Shown: one piece after another, positions 1-11,420 of the stretch
Layout: each line of letters starts with the position of its first letter
Position numbering within the stretch: the stretch's first letter is position 1
Assembly (NCBI GenBank): GCA_011009095.1
Contig: VTPC01090682.1
Location: 1 to 64,000 of the forward strand
DNA from: Ignelater luminosus
Taxonomy: Eukaryota > Arthropoda > Insecta > Coleoptera > Elateridae
DNA length: 64,000 bases
Direction of reading: 5' to 3'
Position numbers and translations under genes: made by a program
Notes under the pieces: model-generated
Database searches by the model: none
Seen by the model: only the letters and a program-made list of their open reading frames with translations
Told to the model about the DNA's origin: nothing

Positions 1-1435
1 AACTTACTCTCTGGACATAGTGATATTAATCAAAGGATATTAAAACTGGTTTGTGTTTCAAGTTTCATTTATCAATATTTGATATCCACAAACAACAGCG
101 AACACTTGCAATTTTTAGGACTAAATTTCATGCAGATCTCTTTCCAGAATTCAACCCAATTTTGGCCATTCATCATGAAGCTTGCAATGGTTGTTTGCAC
201 AAATCTTTAGATACCTATGGTGTCCAATTGCTTTTAGATATCATTCTTTAGAATGCAATACATCACTTGACTAAGGCATGGTTTTTAGCCAACAGTCTAC
301 AAACAGTTATATATGATATGCGTAAGCATATTGAACCCATACATCAACTTAAAAATGCAAAAACTAAGTTTTCAGCTAGATAACTCAGACACCATCTTGT
401 TCGAAGCTTGATTTCAGGACTTCTAGGCAGATGATTAGATCAGCAATATTTATTTTCCAAAAAGCGTCTTTAACTTGAAAACGTTGGTTTCTACATGGTA
501 ATTCTTACAGAGGAAAATTCTTAAGAGATACAAAATACCGAAATCTTGAAAGTGGAAAATCGAATCAAGTGTAATTTTTTGTTGAGATGCTTGAAGTAAA
601 GAAAACAGTAGGCAACCTTTTTATTTTGTGTTTTCAAAAATTGTAAGCTTCTTTTCCTAAGAAATGCTACCAAATAAGTAAGCTGTCACAATTTGGTGTC
701 CAACGTGGGCCCTGGGTGAAAGTTGACGTATAGGTACGGAGGGCGCAATACACCTTCTGAGTTATTTGGTTTGGTCTTAGAGTAAGTAAGATTGTTGGAA
801 GTTCGTTTCGAGTGACTGCCTATAGATTAGGGTACCAGGAATTGTTTGCTGCAGGTCATTTTACAACCCCAGGACACGAGTTTATGGAGTGTGCCAATAA
901 AATAGAATAAATGCGTTTTTCTGTTAAATAGGTTCAGTGCGATTACAGGGATCAACAACTGTTTTGAACCCCACAGACTCGAGTCGAGATATTCTAAGCT
1001 TGTCTCAGGCAGCGTTGTTTCTAATAACCGGATACAGTTTCTTGCACAGACTCTCTTAGGAATCATGCGTGTAGAGACTTGGATAGCTGCGTGAGCCAGT
1101 AGGACGGAATGTGTCTGATAAACCTTTCTGGCAACGTACTACATATGGTAGAAAAAAACCTATTACCATCTTGCCATCGTTCTCTCAGACTCGGTTAACT
1201 ATAGCTTTGAAAAGATCTTTATTTTTCAAGTTATGTCAATGATTTCGTTGGTTAGCTTCAAAAATGAATATATTACTACTTACTACTGCTTCTGGTGTTT
1301 TCACTTTTATTACTATCTCTAATACTTTACAAAAAGTTCGCTGTCGAAAAGCATTGTCTGTGATACTACAGGCGATGTTCTTAGAGGAGAGCTTACAGTT
1401 TAAACAATCTGTTGGTAAAGTACTGTGCTAGTTTC
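1..1435. other. non-coding, nothing recognised
   Basis: AT-rich sequence with only short chance reading frames on both strands. The part from about 690 to 1080 is a little richer in GC than its surroundings, but I could not match it to a gene or a repeat. Confidence 0.5.
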
Positions 1436-1912
1436 AGTTAATTCTGCAAACTTATCTTCTTCATCTGATGTTGTATTTTTTCAACGTAACTGCTTCATAG
1501 GCAGTAAAAAGAAAACCTGAAGTATTTGCAAAGACGGTGTTACTTTAAATTTCCGAACTGTCCAAAAATGGTTTCAAAGGTTTCGTGCTGAAATCTCGAT
1601 TTAGAAGATAGCGAACGTTTCAGAAGAGCTTCATCTGCGAACGATAGGGAAATTAGGACTTTAGTTCAATAGAATTTACTGCGTAGTACAACGTGAAACA
1701 TTCCACATAGATTGGGGTGGCTCACAAGTTCGATGTATAGGTTCTACATCAATTAAAAGTGAAAAACAATATTAGATTAAGTCACCGTGTCCAATGTGAT
1801 TCCTCAATGCCAGGAAAGAGAACACTTTTTGCACTAATTTACTACTAAGAACGGAAGGGACGTGCAAAGGTTTTTCGTGGCTCTGGTGTAAAAGTAAAAA
1901 ATGGATCCTATG
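1436..1912 (+). pseudogene. decayed mariner transposase, N-terminal part
   Basis: Remains of a mariner DDE transposase, the enzyme that cuts and pastes its element at TA sites. The clearest parts are RTVQKWFQRFRAE at 1554-1592, the second helix-turn-helix of mariner proteins, and LDLEDSERFRRASSA from 1595 in another frame, which matches the linker (L)DLEDxERSGRPSSA of cecropia/mori/mauritiana-type mariners. After a stop near 1670 come HKFDV and HQL around 1722-1755, matching the (H)KFDVWVPHQL segment, and KKWILC near 1898, which may be the GDEKWI motif with the catalytic Asp lost. Reading requires at least two frame changes and crosses stops. No terminal inverted repeats were found and the C-terminal half is absent. 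It is older than the other mariners here and of a different lineage. The family assignment is firm for the helix-turn-helix and linker, weaker after 1750. Confidence 0.7.
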
Positions 1913-2885
1913 CCTGCTCATGAATTTAGTATTAAACAAGCTTAAGGGGATTAATTTCGGCAGTGCACTCGTTGCACCTCCTCCCCTTTGCATGACTCTG
2001 GAGGAGGAAAAGGGAGAAAGTGGTTACATCCAGAAATGTGTGGTAAAATGTCAAGAGATACTAATGGAAAAGGAAACCATCAATATCAAAAACAACCAGT
2101 GTTATTGAATGTCGTAGGCGCCATATTTTATCACAATAGTGAAAAATACCACACAAGTCACAAAAAGTTCAAAAACACTTGTCTGGAAATCTTGGCTTAA
2201 CCCAATCATCGAAATCAAAGAATCAGTGGAGAAAAAACGTGATGATAAACGAAAAAAGATGCTTGTAATATGGAGAAATGCACATTCTTGATAACTTAAA
2301 CTCATTACATGATGCAATATTTAAAAATCTTAGGAAGATTTCACAGTCTGTAGTAACTTTATTGACGTTTCCCAAAGAATCTGTACATCAAAGAGGAAAA
2401 ATTTTGACGAATTAAGAAATACATTCCTCGAATTCTTGTTATTACATTTTGCTTACATATAAAGCTTCTTACGCACCTATCAATGGTGCACTAGAATCAA
2501 GGTCCAGGACTAGCCTTTAAGGATCAGCAAGTTCCGCAAGCGCCACAAGAATGCGGAGATCCACAAGAATCTGGAAAACAACCAAGGATCCCACATGGAG
2601 CAAAAGCCTGAAAGAATTAGATCTACAAAACTGCAAGTTCGTAAGAAAGTGAAGGACTGTAAACACTAAGCTACTGAACAAAATGGGCGCGGAAACCTGT
2701 AAGAAGGATGCCTAAGAAACATTGGAATTTGCAAGAACATAGTAGCTGGCAAGGATTGAAAGCCGTTCAATACAACAAAGATTTAAGTAATGATATATCT
2801 TGCTGAATTCCAACCCAGAGAATGTAAAAAAGACACGATCACATTATAAGCTTCCTTAACTTCGAAGATTATTGATTAGTTGATA
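1913..2885. other. non-coding, nothing recognised
   Basis: No gene recognised. From about 2470 to 2770 the DNA is purine-rich and slightly GC-richer than the flanks, which hints at an unrecognised old repeat, but there is no motif to support a name. Confidence 0.4.
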
Positions 2886-2887
2886 TA

Positions 2888-2917
2888 ACACATGGGCTGA
2901 AAAGTCCCAGGCCTAAC
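2888..2917 (+). repeat. mariner terminal inverted repeat (transposase 3' side)
   Basis: A 30-bp end identical to the reverse complement of 4151-4180. It is preceded by TA at 2886-2887, the usual mariner target. Confidence 0.95.
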
Positions 2918-2952
2918 AAAGAAAACACGGTTTTTTTTGTTAAAAATTAGCT

Positions 2953-4001
2953 TTATTCATCAACGTAATTTCCATCAAGAACAACGCAATCATTCCAGCG
3001 CCGCTCTAACATTTCAATACCACTTTTGTAGAACGATTTATCTTTTGCCTCAAAATAGGACTCAGTTTCAGCGATAACCTCTTCATTCGAGCGAAATTTC
3101 TTACCGGCAAGCATTTTTTTTAGGTCTGCGAACAGCCAGTAGTCGCTGGGAGCCAAATCTGGCGAATACGGTGGATGTGGGAGCAATTCGAAGTTCAATT
3201 CATGTAGTTTTGCCATTGTTTTGATTGACTTGTGACACGGTGCGTTGTCTTGATGAAACAAAATTTTTTTCTTTGCCATATGCGGTCGTTTCTTTGCAAT
3301 TTCGGCCTTCAAACGCTCCAATAACGCTATATAATATTCACTGTTGATGGTATTTCCCTTCTCAAGATAGTCGATGAATATTACACCACGCACATCCCAA
3401 AATACCGAGGCCATAACCTTTCCAGCCGATTGTTGTGCTTTCGGTCGCTTTGGACGAGGTTCACCAGTTGCTGTCCACTCAGATGACGATCGTTTTGATT
3501 CCGGAGTGAAGTGATGGATCCATGTTTCATCCATTGTCACATATCGAAGCAAAAATCTCGGTTTGTTACGTTTAAACATGGCCAAACACTGCTCAGAAAC
3601 ATCAACACGTTCTTGTTTTTGGTGAACAGTGAGCAAACGCGGCACCCACTTTGAGCAGAGCTTTCTCATAGTCAAATGCTCATGCAATATAAAGCCAACA
3701 CGTTCTTTTGATACCTTTACAATGTCATCTAACTCAGGCAACTTCACTTTTCGATCATTCAAAACGATTTTGTGGATTTTTTTATGTTTTCTGGTGTTAC
3801 CGCCTCATTTGGACGTGCACTGCGTTCTGCATCATCGGTGTCTCTACGACCACGTTTGAAGTCAGCAAACCAACGTTTTATTGTTGTTTCTGATGGAGCG
3901 GAGTCCCCATAACACTTTTCAAGCCATTGCTTCGCTTGAACGGTATTTTTTCCCATCAAGAAGCAGTGTAAAATTAAAACACGAAATTGTTTTTGATCCA
4001 T
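2953..4001 (-). pseudogene. mariner transposase (irritans type), one frameshift
   Basis: DDE/D transposase of the mariner element at 2888-4180. The start at 4001 (MDQKQFRVLILHCFL) is chosen because it matches the Himar1 N-terminus (MEKKEFRVLIKYCFL); an ATG lies 48 bp upstream but has no family support. In order: the N-terminal helix-turn-helix domain (to about residue 80), the WVPRLLT linker, and the catalytic domain with Asp in TMDETWIHH, Asp in HQDNAPCHK and Asp in YSPDLAPSD. The last two are separated by 34 residues, the DD34D signature. The only lesion I see is one missing A in the A-run at 3775-3781 (minus strand), between ENIKK and the segment before LNDRK. With that base the frame would be 349 codons, against 348 in Himar1. 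The protein ends ...EGNYVE-like (DGNYVDE), as expected. All three catalytic residues are present. Confidence 0.93.
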
Positions 4002-4150
4002 TGTTTTGAAAATAACAAAAGTAGCGTCACTCTTAGCACAATAACTCACAAAATAATGAATAGAATATCATGAAATTTTAACAGCTGTCTTTTGAAGGTT
4101 AGTACTAACTGAAAAAGCGGTGAATGCAATAGAACTAGCGCCATATATTA

Positions 4151-4180
4151 GTTAGGCCTGGGACTTTTCAGCCCATGTGT
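4151..4180 (-). repeat. mariner terminal inverted repeat (transposase 5' side)
   Basis: A 30-bp end identical to the reverse complement of 2888-2917, followed by TA at 4181-4182. Confidence 0.95.
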
Positions 4181-4182
4181 TA

Positions 4183-7100
4183 AACCTTTACAGCGACCAT
4201 AGCTCTAATTTGTGAGATTTGGACCCACAAGAAGCTTCTAGGCATATGATGTAGTCAGAGAGGGATAAAAACATTTTTGATGGGTATGTTGAGATGGGTC
4301 AATGACTTTGATGTTAAAGGTTATATCTGAATCAAGGAGATCTACGTTATTTAGTCTTCTTTTAGACTCTTTTAGCAAAATCACACAAAAATTTGGGGCG
4401 TATTGGCAGTGCTTGTTGGAGTTATACATATTTGTCTTAATTGTGGAAGGATATAAATCAATAATCCCTACTTTCAGAATTATATAGAATTTTCTTTCTA
4501 AAATATCTTTGGTTAATCTAACAATAAATGCTTGCGAACTGAAAGAAATTTCTCTGGGGTTTTGATTCTATCAGGGTCGCTAGTTTCGTGGCAGATTCAC
4601 CACTGCTATTTTGAGGTGAATTTACGCATTGAAGCTTGACAGCAAATTTATCGTAGTGCACCGAAACACCGATTCAAACTACAAATCAATGAGATGTTAA
4701 AGCGACAGTTTTCGCACAGAAATACTAAACTCTTTCCTATCAGATTTTTGTCCCAATTACAAAACAATAAAAATCTCAGATAGTTGAAGATAGCAAGAAT
4801 CCAATTAAAAAGCAAACCCTCGCGTGTCTACAATCCTTGCAGAACATCATACATACATAAAGAAAGACACGCTGAAGAATTTCCAATTATTTATAAAATT
4901 GCCTGAAAAATGCTATTCATGAAAGAGAAAGAAAAAAAATTCCGATATCTTCTTTTTCTTTTGATAAAAAGTAAGTAGCTGTGCTTAATATATTCATGAT
5001 CACATCCGGCTACAATTTCTCGTACATTGTATGTATGTTATGCAAATCTAATGGGAAACGATATGTAATACCTGTCTATACAGCGTGAGGTTTTCATTGC
5101 ATCGCATGCATAGTATATAAATATTTGAAGATACCCGGAAAAACGATCGAACATAGACGATGAAGACAGAAAGGGAAAGAATTCTTTAAAACTTTTAAAT
5201 TCTTTCTAACATGCAATTTTCCACTACTCATTTTACTTGAAGGAACGAGAACGCTCTACAAACAACAGGAGCAGAAGCTAGTCAAGTTTCTGAAAATTAC
5301 AGCTCTATCTGATCGATACACCAACATTTATAGTAAAAGTTTAGAATAAATGTTGACTCGTTTACTCCCTCTCTCTTTGATAATGACTTTATAAATCGTT
5401 TAAGCTGTTTATTATTAACTTGCAAAATGAGGAAATAAACCGAGAAATACTGAACCAACCGCGCGAATTTCCAGAGAATGTTTATAAATTTTAAAGTAAA
5501 CCGAAAGTGAGGAGGGTCGGGCACGCCTTGCTTTTACCTTGTGTTACGAGCTTGTTGGAAAACGTGGACTTGATACAGTATTGAACAAGCTCATTAATTT
5601 ACCAAGACAGAAAGTCAAAAATTTCAAATTACCTCACTTGAACGACATCTGCGTGGCCTTTTATTTAGACGAAAGCCGTTAGTTTTTAAGTAAAACTTTA
5701 ATGAGAGCAAAGAGAGGTAATGTGTATGTAAATTCCATCTCCTGGTTATTACTGAGAATGAAGAAGATAAGAACAGCGCTGAGTAGTGATAATGCAAACT
5801 AAAAGAGGTAAAATTTTCTCTACCCTTTTTGCTTTTCTCACCCTGGTGTAATGTAAATGGGTTCATAAAAAGAGGCAAAGAACAAATAATTTCTTGGGAA
5901 ATATGGCCTCGTTATCTATGATTAGTGAGTGATGTGTTCAGTAAATATGTTTTAGAGATGGTTACATAGATAAAATGTCTTAGTGGCCCTATTAATTACA
6001 GCTGTGGTGTATTTTTAGATAGGTAATCGATACTAATTACTTTTTTATAAAACAGAACTTGAAATGTAATTCTTATCAAAAACATTTCTGTAAATGACTT
6101 TAACTATAAGGATCTCTCATAAAGTGGTTGAGTTTATTAAAAGCAAATATTTTTTTATAAATATAATATTAGACAAAGGTATTTCTTTCATGTAAGATTT
6201 TTTATAAACTTCTTTATGATCCTGATCTGCCCTTTTATATTTAAATTTCTCTGGATCCTTTATTCATGTCTAAGAACGTTCTGATGTTAGAAGTGTCTAC
6301 ATAGTATTTTAATGATCTCGTTCGGATGCTCCAAAAGATTATTTTGTACGCTTTTATCTTATAGTTTTCAAAAAACTTAATCGTAGCGAAAACTGTAAAT
6401 TGTGTAACATCTCAACTCCTGATATTAGAAGTTGTGGAAGTCATGATTCTTTTTCGAGACTTTTTTTTCATCGAATTCTACTAAAAATATTTTGAAACGT
6501 CCCAAAATCCATAATTTAATAATAACTCGGCCTGCTATAAAAGTTTTCTTGATATTTTGAGTATTTATTCTTCTTTCCCATAAGTTTAACAGTAGAACCT
6601 TTCCTCGCGAATTTTTGGTTGAGATTTTAGTTCTTGTTATCACCAGTTTATCAACGTTTCAATCTTATTTTCACACGTCGTCTATTCTTTCTTTTCGTTA
6701 GAACGCATTGAGTTTCTGAACCATACTAGTCAGTATCGGGTTATCTACTCGGTTTCTACTTAGTGTATTTAAAACATAAGACTTTTAATGTTGCTATTTT
6801 GTAATTTTATAGATGTTATTAATTTGTCGTAGTCGTCTCCCATTCAAAGCTTTTAAAATGTTTCGCTCTGATGAAAAAGCTTTTCCCTTTGCGGGAAAAG
6901 ATTTTTTAAATCCCTACCTTTTACAGTTAATATCACGGAACGGTACGAGAACAAATTCTAAAATACGATCTATGATAATTAATAGCTTCTGGTGCAAAAT
7001 GTCACTTGAAAAGTATCTGCTCTATTTAATGAGATTATAAAAAGACCTTTGGTAGAACACTCCTTCTCTCGAAAGCAAATACAACAAAAATGCAGCAAGC

Positions 7101-7774
7101 TATCCATCCATCTATGTGTCTGCTGACTATGGAATACAAGATATTCATGGGAGATGTAGCAAATGATATAATACGCACGAGAACTGTGAAACGCATAACT
7201 ATAGTGAACAACAAAATATTTCAAATAAAAATACCAAAGGTGCAAGAAGTAAATTATAATTGATACTACTACTATGACTCAATGACTACAAAAATAGCGT
7301 ATGATCTTGTTCTTCATGTATAGATACTAAAAGTTGCCGTAATCAAAAGGATAAGCATCATAAAACTGACTAAAGTAAAGTTAATTATTTGGAGAAATAG
7401 AATCATCCGATGTAACAGTACCCCATGCTAAAATCTGAAAAGCACTATCTTAGAGAAGCTAAAAAATATGTAGAACTGTAAATCGGTTGTGCCCATAGTA
7501 GTAATGTCAACTTGGACAACACTAGGATTACCTTAGAGTATGCAGGGATTTATACAAAAGACCTTATTCTAATAACCTGTAATATTTGAACATTGATGTA
7601 CTGGTTGTCGTAATTAAGACTTTGGTTATCATCAGCACTCAACTTCTTGTAAGTACATGTACAATCTACAATCAATCATCGATTTCCTTATGTTGATTAG
7701 AAAGATGTCTCTTTACAAGACTTTCCACTGCAAATAAGAGAAAAAAAAAGAACTGAAATATTGCTATCGAGTTT
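4183..7774. other. non-coding, nothing recognised
   Basis: AT-rich DNA with stop codons in all frames at short intervals. No exon with a recognisable domain, no tRNA-like box pattern, and no transposon ends that I could pair. Confidence 0.5.
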
Positions 7775-7995
7775 AGTAAGACTATTCAGAGTCAGCTACT
7801 TCCTGAGCTAGATTGGGGTGGTCATCATAAGTGGGAAACATGACCAGCTTATCTCTGTCCTCATACAGAAAGCCCTGATACAAACATCGTGCATATCTTA
7901 AGACCTTCATGTCAATTCAAACAAAACGGCTGTCGTTTACTAATTCAAAGAAGCTAACACTGGAAGCTACCATATTATATGATATACAATTAAAT

Positions 7996-8006
7996 TTCTC
8001 TAAAGA
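7996..8006 (+). repeat. target-site duplication, left copy (ribozyme insert)
   Basis: TTCTCTAAAGA, repeated at 8156-8166 as TTCTCTACAGA (10 of 11 identical). It flanks the 149-bp hammerhead insert. Confidence 0.8.
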
Positions 8007-8155
8007 AGCATGAAGCGGGCAAGCATTGACCATCATTATCCTCTACTGGTGAGTCCAAACAAGGGCGAAACGATCGTCTGGAGGTATAATGGTCAATGCT
8101 TGTACGACTTTCTGAACATATTTGTGGGGAAACAATTCAATGTCTTTATATCAGA
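8007..8155 (+). mobile_element. 149-bp hammerhead-ribozyme retroelement inserted in LINE
   Basis: A short non-coding insert that interrupts the LINE reverse transcriptase between LNFSK and VEYLGV. Removing it together with one copy of the 11-nt duplication makes the two LINE halves read in one frame (QLNFSKDVEYLGV), so both borders are well fixed. It carries a hammerhead ribozyme (8020-8102). Its flanks resemble those of the tandem copies at 19491-19967: AGCGGGCAAGCATTGAC on the 5' side and a TTTGTGGGxAxACAAT-like stretch on the 3' side. No terminal inverted repeats, no coding frame and no A-tail are seen. It is a partial copy, since the tandem monomer is 331 nt. The direct duplication and lack of inverted ends suggest insertion by reverse transcription; that is inference. 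Confidence 0.82.
8020..8102 (+). ncRNA. type I hammerhead ribozyme, short helix III, core variant
   Basis: Self-cleaving RNA motif. Helix I: 8020-8033 pairs with 8089-8102 (14 bp), then an internal loop, then 8040-8045 with 8079-8084 (6 bp including one U-G). Core CTGGTGA at 8046-8052 stands where CTGATGA is usual. Helix II: GTCC (8053-8056) with GGGC (8063-8066), loop AAACAA. GAAA at 8067-8070. Helix III is only two base pairs (AC with GT) closed by GATC. The predicted cleavage site follows GTC, after 8078. The short helix III is known from Penelope-like elements and metazoan retrozymes, where it is thought to need dimer formation. The A-to-G change at core position 6 would be expected to reduce or abolish activity. 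Confidence 0.85.
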
Positions 8156-8166
8156 TTCTCTACAGA
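8156..8166 (+). repeat. target-site duplication, right copy (ribozyme insert)
   Basis: TTCTCTACAGA, the right partner of 7996-8006. It is followed directly by the LINE codons for VEYLGV. Confidence 0.8.
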
Positions 8167-8900
8167 TGTTGAATATTTAGGGGTTACACTGGAACTGGAA
8201 CACAACAGCGTTATTGAGATTTAGGTAAAACATTAAAACCTGCGCGTATTCGGCAATAACTAGTCAGACTAATGGTCATCCATGCTTTGTTGGTGTGAAG
8301 CCAAAAACAAGGGAAAAGCGAACATTGTGCCCCTGAAAGTACAGAGACTTGCTTGCCTTGATGTCACATAGAGCTATAGAGAGACCACTTAATATACCCC
8401 TTTTGCACCTTCAAGTAAGGAAGGAAGCGGCTCTCAGTGCCTTCAGACTAGAATTAAATAAAATTTCCAAACTTGGAAATCTAGTAGACTATTTAAGGAT
8501 CCTAGAAGAAATTCAAATAAGAATAATGGCGAAACTCATGGACAGTCAAATTCGACTTTGATAAATCTGATCACAAACTATAGGAAGTGAGCAGACCTGC
8601 ACTTGAATGAGAAACTGCTTCAACTGATTCAAAATGGAAGAACGAAACCTAGCTTTTAGATATCCCTAGCCAAGAGAAACTCTACTACAACCTTTCAGGA
8701 TGAAACTTACGCCATTTGATAATGTGTTCACTGATACTCATAAAAAGGCGTCCGAGGCGCATGAATTTTCCCAATAATTAGGTAACTTAAAAAACCCCGA
8801 GTCAAAACTACACCGGGGGTGTCGAGATAGTGATAATGCTGAAACCGTAGTTGCTACTATGCTAGGACAAGCTCTCAATATGTTTCCAAATAATTGATGG

Positions 8901-10955
8901 CAGTTTGAATTTCCTATATTAACATCTTAATGATGTGTTGTCATATCAATTTAGTCTCGTACTCACCGAATTCTTGGTTTCATTTTGTGCTATCCACTTT
9001 TAAAATATTTTTGTTTTTCTGTCATCAATCATTTTGGATCACTTGGTGACTATTGACAATACTCTAGTCAATAGTTACTAGATGTTGACAAACTCTTGGT
9101 TCTTCTTAAATAAAGTGAATTTGGTCTAGAATTTAATATGTAGCGGTTTAGTAAAACAGCCATACATGGAAGAATATTAAAACCTATACAGAAAAAAAAA
9201 TAAAAAAATAATGAAATTATGAGTATGTACAGAAAGATTTTTAACGAATCTACAAAAATATTTGGATTCTAGTCTAAATATCTATTTTGTTCTGGCTAAT
9301 TATCTTTTGGGACAAAAGTCTTCCTTTGTAGTAAAATATTCATTATTAAGTAAAGTTTAGCAAAAATTGCCCAATTCTAGGAAATGAAATGGTTTCAGAC
9401 AAGGGATAATGCTTCAGTGAAATTATGAGAGCTAGTAGATTTTACAAGAAATCTTTCTGCAAAAAACCTGCCTGTTCAAGCCTGCTACCAAACCTGAAGA
9501 ACATTTTGCAAAATACCCTCATCTCGTCTTTGATGCAATTTATCAAACCTCTATACGAATTTAACTTTTTGATTTGTACCTTTAGCAAGCACATACATAC
9601 TCCTAGTTTTGGGACTTTTCTATCATTCTCCAGTCTACTACCTTCTTCTTGCATGCATCCATGATTTCTTTAAAAACTCTCTTTCACATCTGTCATTCAT
9701 TTTTCATCATTAATGAATTTAGAGACTTTTCTTCTATTATGGCCACCATTGTTCTACGACGGAAACAAAACTTAATATCACAATGATGACAATAGAAAAA
9801 GCTCACTGCCTATTTTTCTAAAAAATACAGTTTTTTTAAATCAATTTGTTAGGCATACCCTAAATAAAGCTTAAGCATATTTTTATCAACACCAACAAAG
9901 CAAAACACTTCTTTTTAATATGAATGCTTTCCAGAAACTCATCAATAAAAGTGTGTCCCAGTTGGACGTAACTTTTTTTGGAAGCGCTGCATATAGATGA
10001 AAATTATACGCAGCAACCACGAGGACATGCTTTCTATTGACAAGGGCGGTTACAATCCTGAGTCTATAGTCACCGATAACGATTAGAAATTTTAAAAACT
10101 GATTGAAAGATTCAGTGATACTATGATTTGGAAATATTCAGAGATTGTATAAAAATTAACGGACAGGTGAATTATAAAATTTTTAATTCCGACGGATAAA
10201 GGTACCTACGTATGTCGTTGCTTGGCATTTAAATCCTGTAATACAAAAACATTTGAGATATGCTATAATTTAATATAAAATCAAAAGGTAAAACTTTATT
10301 GCGCGACCAAAACTCTGTGTAGTATGTGATTAATCGATTTACACAATTATAAAACATGTTTTTTTATGTTTGCCCTTTTAACCCGAATTCCTCTTTAAAA
10401 CTATGTCGTTATTCCGACTCGTACTCTGAATACGAACAAAACACTTTACTCTTTGTTATTTCATGGTATATCTTCCTAAAAAAAGTATTTTCACACACAA
10501 CCTATCCAATGTTTAGCTTTGGGCATTGTTACGCAGTATTGTTTTACCCGAGTTTTTACCTCTACAAAATTTAACATGACACGACCTATGAACACAGTGA
10601 AACTTTTATGTTCCAAAATTCTGCTTCTGTTTCTGTCTCGATGTTATTTTTCCCCACGCATTTGAAACACATCTTACCATGTTATTCGCTTTTACACCTT
10701 CCCTTTAATTTTTAATTTTTTTGATGTCATCAAATTCACATCAAAAAAATAGGCACAACGAGTGATGACATGTTATTTCACTGGAATATTTAAAATTGGT
10801 TTGCTGCTATTTTGTACACAAATGTTTGAAGGCGCTTATTTCGGTAACTGTCCGATAATTGTGTTTCGTAGTTCATAATTCGAAACTAATTGTGAGAGCA
10901 ATATTTTTTTGTAATTGGAGCAAAAATATGACCGTATAAAACTGTATCAAAGTGT
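8901..10955. other. non-coding, nothing recognised
   Basis: AT-rich DNA with homopolymer runs (for example A-rich 9190-9210). Short open frames on both strands at 9425-9664 overlap each other and show no domain. Confidence 0.5.
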
Positions 10956-11420
10956 TAAAAGAGTAAATTTAGCGAGATGTCGGTGGTTCTGGCTGTGGGC
11001 CAACTGTTCCGTCGTGTCATGAACTAAAATCGATCCCTTCACCAGAGCAAAAGCTGCCCGGCCGAACGTTCAATAGCGAGCTTAAACCGTAAGCTGCAAA
11101 AATAGGATTATTGCAATCGCTCTCCACTACAGATATGCACGGAGCGAAGCCAAATAGGGCACAATGCTCTGAAGAATTTGCAGACATAAAGCACTTTTAC
11201 TGACGACAGCGGCATTGTGCCGGCGGCTAGGCCATTCTTAACGCAGACCTGCCACCCCTACCTCGTGCATTATCCATGTTTTTCTAGCTGAAAGCTCGGA
11301 GTTTACGACATAAGTGGCTGCAACAAAGAAGAGACGAGGTGTGCGAGCGAGAAGCATTTCTAAATTACGTCTGCGGCATTACAACTACCTAACTCGTATT
11401 TACATAACGTATGTAACATA
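10956..11420. other. GC-richer block, possible regulatory or old repeat
   Basis: A block of roughly half GC in surroundings that are about two-thirds AT. It has many CpG dinucleotides and no long reading frame or transposon motif. It could be a regulatory island, a non-coding exon or an old repeat; the sequence alone does not decide. Confidence 0.35.

Larger units (their letters stand above)
2888..4180 (-). mobile_element. mariner transposon, irritans type, near-intact
   Basis: A complete mariner DNA transposon of 1293 bp. It is bounded by perfect 30-bp terminal inverted repeats that start ACACATGGGCTGAAAAGTCC and by the TA target duplication (2886-2887 and 4181-4182). The repeats resemble those of irritans-subfamily mariners such as Himar1. 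It holds one transposase gene on the minus strand, which is broken at a single place. Perfect ends plus one lesion mean that it inserted recently compared with the other elements in this window. If a working transposase of the same type existed elsewhere in the genome, its ends would probably still be recognised; that is inference. Confidence 0.95.
7775..8900 (+). mobile_element. LINE fragment: RT C-terminus and RNase H remains (I/R1-like)
   Basis: Remnant of a non-LTR retrotransposon pol gene, missing its 5' part, endonuclease and RT catalytic core. From about 7820 one frame reads VVIISGKHDQLISVLIQKAL and then NSNKTAVV, the segment after the FADD box in RTs of I/R1/LOA-like LINEs. A 149-bp insert (8007-8155) follows. 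Then comes DVEYLGVTLELE (about 8166), the conserved VKYLGV block; LKVQRLACLDVT (about 8337), the LQRxACLxITGA block; and VRKEAALSAFRLELNKISK (8421-8480), the thumb region. VFTDTHKKASEAHEFSQ (about 8728-8778) resembles the start of an RNase H domain (VFTDGS). Several stops and frame changes are present. Clade is uncertain: an RNase H points to the I/R1/LOA group, but I cannot exclude Jockey. Confidence 0.72.
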
